Shown here in pieces: positions 21,866 to 24,549 of a DNA stretch of 24,549 nt. A program made the translations under genes and the position numbers. The DNA comes from an uncultured Helicobacteraceae bacterium. GTDB lineage: Bacteria > Campylobacterota > Campylobacteria > Campylobacterales > UBA6016. Below the pieces are notes generated by a model, which worked only from the letters and a program-made list of their open reading frames with translations, was not told where the DNA came from and made no database searches. Location of the stretch: contig CALJKN010000033.1 of the NCBI GenBank assembly GCA_937973585.1, forward strand, positions 1 through 24,549, in the 5' to 3' direction. The number at the start of each line of letters is the position of its first letter. Positions within the stretch are counted from its first letter, which is position 1.

Positions 21866-24549
21866 TTAACCTTTTACGGGCATTTTGTAGGCTTCTCTCG
21901 TTAGCGGAACCCACGGTCTTTTGATATGTTCCGGTCGTCTTAGACCTTTTGGTCCCGGAGCCGGACGTGTCAATTTGTCTCTCCAAGCTTGGAAAATTTT
22001 CATATTGTTTTCGATGTTGACTTTTACATCGCCGATTTTATCGTTTGCCCCTGCCTTTTCGACAAGAACTTTTTTATGCCAGCACTGCATACCTCCGATT
22101 GGGTCAGGATTTGAGCTAAATGTAGCATTTTGGAATGTCCCCGTTAGGCCGTTCCAATGCACATGTTTCATATCCTTGTTGAACTCGGCATAAGGCCAAC
22201 CATGCGTCCCAAACTCTTTTACCTCTTTTGGATCTTGCGGCTTAATCCCCTCTTTATACGAAAGGGAATACGACTCACCCTCTTTTTTGAGTGCAGCTAT
22301 AGGCGCACCTGCCCCCATAACCACTAGTGGATGTTCAAACCCAGGAATCTGTACGCTATCGACAAGCCTCCATCTACCTGAGTGGTGAGAGCATGTTAGG
22401 GTGCCGGGCAAGATTCCCTCTGTAGTTACGCACATACCGACAAAGTATCCGCTCTCAAGGTCAACGACCGTATCCACAACTTTTACTTTGATAGCATCGC
22501 CTGTTTTTACCCCCAGTTTTTTTGCATCCACAGGGGACATCCAAACAGGGTTGTGATTTTGGCTAATCTCCATCAACCATTTTGAGTTTACGCTTCTTGT
22601 ATGTATGTTGTATGAAAGCCTAAATATAGGATTTAGCGCAAACGAGTTCGGCTCTTTCATATACACATGGTTTACGTGGCTTGTCGCCTGTACGTATTTT
22701 TTCTTTTGCTCATCGTTTTTCGGATACATCGGAACCGCATACTCAGGCCATCCCCAATCTTTCATCCAATCGACAAAGAAGTCGAGTTTTTTGCTAGGGG
22801 TCTCAAAACCGTCTACAAGCTTACCGTCATATTGAACGCCTACATTATGTCTACCTTCGGCAGTTTCGACATATGCAACATTTGTTCTGGAGTCTACTTT
22901 TACGTTTGACATCGGATATTCAACCGGAGCTTGCCAAAACTGCATAGCTTTTGTTTTTAGCGTATGTTTTTCATGGTCAACATGAAGCTCTCTTTTGTGT
23001 ATATCATATACGTTTGTAGCCTCAGTCCAAGTGCCTCTGTCTCTCATAAGATCGTAATTAGGATATTTTTGAGCAAATGCCGCAAGCTCTTTTTCGAGAG
23101 GCGTTTTTGCATTTTTTACCTTTTGGGCTACGGCAGTCTCCGCCGCTTTTACGAGATTTGGAAGGTTTCCAAAGGCCGCATTGTAGTATTCCGGCAATGT
23201 AACAGGTTTTCCGGGGTTCTCTTTTGACTCCCAGTATTGTCTAATACCTAGACTACCGTCCGGATCTGTTGCCCAAATCAGGTTAATCCACATCTCATTC
23301 TCTTCCCATATCTCACCTAGACCCGCTTTCATATGTGCTTCAAGTGTAGCCTTAACCGGATTTTTCGGTTTCCAACCACCTTTTTCTAGCATTACCCTCA
23401 GTACAGGCTGCCTAAAGCTAGTCCACGCCTCAGGCTTGGAGGCCTCAGAGTGTTGGTCGTGTCTCTCGGCTGCCAGACCGGTTGGAAGAATATAGTCCAT
23501 ATACCAGTTTGTCTCAGACCATGTCGGGGATGGATTTACCGTTAGCTCCATTTTGGTTTCGTCTTTTAGAACCTCAACCCACCTGAAACCGTCCGGATTA
23601 ATCCACGCCGGATTATATTGCCTAGGGAACCATACCGATAGCTTCGAGGGAACCGTTAGCCCTTTTGCTTTCCATTTTTCCTGCCAAGCAGTATCGGCTA
23701 GAAGGTGCGGCAGACACATAGATAGCTCATAGCTTGTCAAAGGCCACTCCGGCGGCCAGCTCAGCTCATTCCATTCGTTTACGTTTGGTGCTTTTTCACC
23801 AACGCACGCTTTGCCGCCTTTGCCGCCGACAAAAATAGCCCTTAGGTGCTCAAAACCGAATTGACCCTTGCCTTGCATCGCACCGACTAGGGATAGAGCA
23901 AATATCATATTTTTTCCGTATAGCCATCCACCCCTGTTTCCAGCCGATGGTCCTCTCCAGTTAAACGATGTTATTTGATTTCCAGCCCATACAAAATATT
24001 CATACAGTTTTTCAAGTCTATCAAGCGGAACATGGCTCTCTTTTGATGCCCATTCCATTGTATAATCTTTGTACATATCTTTCATTAGGGCGATAAAGCT
24101 CTCAAAACTACCGTCCTTTGGAAGTTCCGTGATAAAACCCTCTTTTTTCAAAAACTCAAGATAGTTTCTGTCGTCCATCATATTTTGCCAGTTGTACCAA
24201 TCTTTTACAAACTTGGCATCATATTTTGCATCTATCAAAAGCCTATTTGCTATAGCCAGATATATAGCTGCTTCCGTGCCAGGCCAGCAAGCAATCCAAA
24301 GATCGGCAACGCCCGCAGAATTTGACATCCTAGGATCCATAACTACAAGTTTGGCTCCAGCTTTTCTTGCCTTTGCTATCTGTCCGGCAGATTGTTGGAA
24401 GTAGTGACCGGCATCGGCAGCATGAGCCGAGGCAAGGACTATTAACTTTGAGTTCGCCCAATCCGGAGCGGTTCTATCGTCGTTTGCCCACATGATAGAG
24501 CTTGAACGGCCATTGGCAGAACAGATGTTTGTATGCGAATTCGTACAGT
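21866..24549 (-). CDS. DMSO-reductase-family molybdopterin oxidoreductase, catalytic subunit (N-terminus beyond window)
   Basis: About 894 residues are visible; the frame is open to the window edge, so the N-terminal iron–sulfur segment and any Tat signal lie outside, and the ATG at 24493 is internal. The edge reads SHTNICSANGRSS; the H-x3-C pattern (Cys codon 24521–24523) resembles the molybdenum-ligand segment of PsrA/PhsA-type enzymes, suggesting a Cys ligand. Further landmarks are KLVVMDPR, FNWRGPSAGNRGG, the YILPTGLAAERHD segment, and a C-terminal molybdopterin-dinucleotide domain (MSPVDAKKLGVKTGDAIKVK, TTEGILPGTLTCSHHSGRWR). The TTEG…CSHH…GRWRL stretch reminds me of PadB-like (phenylacetyl-CoA:acceptor oxidoreductase) and related uncharacterised subunits, but the substrate cannot be assigned. 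Probably bis-MGD, and periplasmic if a Tat signal exists. It is followed by a terminator, then by its presumed TorD chaperone and accessory genes. Confidence 0.88.
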   Translation of the reverse strand, partial: CTNSHTNICSANGRSSSIMWANDDRTAPDWANSKLIVLASAHAADAGHYFQQSAGQIAKARKAGAKLVVMDPRMSNSAGVADLWIACWPGTEAAIYLAIANRLLIDAKYDAKFVKDWYNWQNMMDDRNYLEFLKKEGFITELPKDGSFESFIALMKDMYKDYTMEWASKESHVPLDRLEKLYEYFVWAGNQITSFNWRGPSAGNRGGWLYGKNMIFALSLVGAMQGKGQFGFEHLRAIFVGGKGGKACVGEKAPNVNEWNELSWPPEWPLTSYELSMCLPHLLADTAWQEKWKAKGLTVPSKLSVWFPRQYNPAWINPDGFRWVEVLKDETKMELTVNPSPTWSETNWYMDYILPTGLAAERHDQHSEASKPEAWTSFRQPVLRVMLEKGGWKPKNPVKATLEAHMKAGLGEIWEENEMWINLIWATDPDGSLGIRQYWESKENPGKPVTLPEYYNAAFGNLPNLVKAAETAVAQKVKNAKTPLEKELAAFAQKYPNYDLMRDRGTWTEATNVYDIHKRELHVDHEKHTLKTKAMQFWQAPVEYPMSNVKVDSRTNVAYVETAEGRHNVGVQYDGKLVDGFETPSKKLDFFVDWMKDWGWPEYAVPMYPKNDEQKKKYVQATSHVNHVYMKEPNSFALNPIFRLSYNIHTRSVNSKWLMEISQNHNPVWMSPVDAKKLGVKTGDAIKVKVVDTVVDLESGYFVGMCVTTEGILPGTLTCSHHSGRWRLVDSVQIPGFEHPLVVMGAGAPIAALKKEGESYSLSYKEGIKPQDPKEVKEFGTHGWPYAEFNKDMKHVHWNGLTGTFQNATFSSNPDPIGGMQCWHKKVLVEKAGANDKIGDVKVNIENNMKIFQAWRDKLTRPAPGPKGLRRPEHIKRPWVPLTREAYKMPVKG

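Noticed and set aside
21777..21986. A 69-codon minus-strand frame spanning the molybdoenzyme 3' end and the terminator.
   Set aside because: It lies in another frame of the molybdoenzyme gene and runs through the terminator and inverted repeat; its residues show no family resemblance.
24491..24493. ATG at 24493 as the molybdoenzyme start.
   Set aside because: The frame continues upstream to the window edge with family-consistent residues (SHTNICSANGR), so this Met is internal.

Overview
The window reads as a chromosomal segment from a member of the Campylobacterota (the former Epsilonproteobacteria). The evidence is gene content and order. topA with bioB, rpiB – coiled-coil membrane protein – apt – dedA – pepA – ychF, alaS with maf and pbpA, and a cetB/cetA-type energy-taxis pair all match groupings I recall from Campylobacter jejuni and relatives. 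The presence of a respiratory-type molybdoenzyme suggests a free-living, anaerobically respiring lineage of the Sulfurimonas/Sulfuricurvum/Sulfurospirillum kind rather than a host-bound Campylobacter, but the genus cannot be fixed from sequence alone.

Layout. Positions 1–3644 (+ strand) carry the 3' part of topA, a small metallophosphoesterase and bioB. Positions 3906–17016 are all on the minus strand. Read in the direction of transcription they are argB, alaS, a four-helix membrane protein, maf, a bioF-like synthase, an orphan ABC ATPase, pbpA, rpiB, a membrane-anchored coiled-coil protein, apt, dedA, pepA and ychF. Many of these are joined by 4-base overlaps and look like long transcription units. 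Positions 17339–19250 (+) hold the PAS sensor/chemoreceptor pair. Positions 19255–24549 (−) hold a molybdoenzyme locus: the catalytic subunit (its N-terminus lies beyond the window edge), a strong terminator, then a TorD-like chaperone, a four-cluster ferredoxin with a zinc-ribbon or rubredoxin-like tail, a short protein resembling the isolated N-terminal domain of shikimate dehydrogenase, and a small helical protein of unknown function.

How the genes work together. The central block is housekeeping: translation (alaS, ychF), cell wall (pbpA), nucleotide salvage and sanitation (apt, maf), pentose phosphate (rpiB), arginine (argB) and biotin (bioB, bioF). The energy-taxis pair probably senses redox state through FAD in the PAS protein. 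The molybdoenzyme cluster looks like a catalytic subunit plus a dedicated maturation and electron-transfer set whose substrate is unknown.

Two things stand out. First, eight of the nine gaps longer than 80 bases contain copies or remnants of one family of structured repeats, in both orientations. Their stems differ in sequence between copies but remain base-paired, and the terminal hairpin keeps a GGGCTTTGC-like core. Second, the molybdoenzyme accessory operon contains two proteins (19255–19605 and 19693–20148) that I cannot assign to any known maturation role. No tRNA, rRNA, CRISPR array, transposase or prophage gene was seen.
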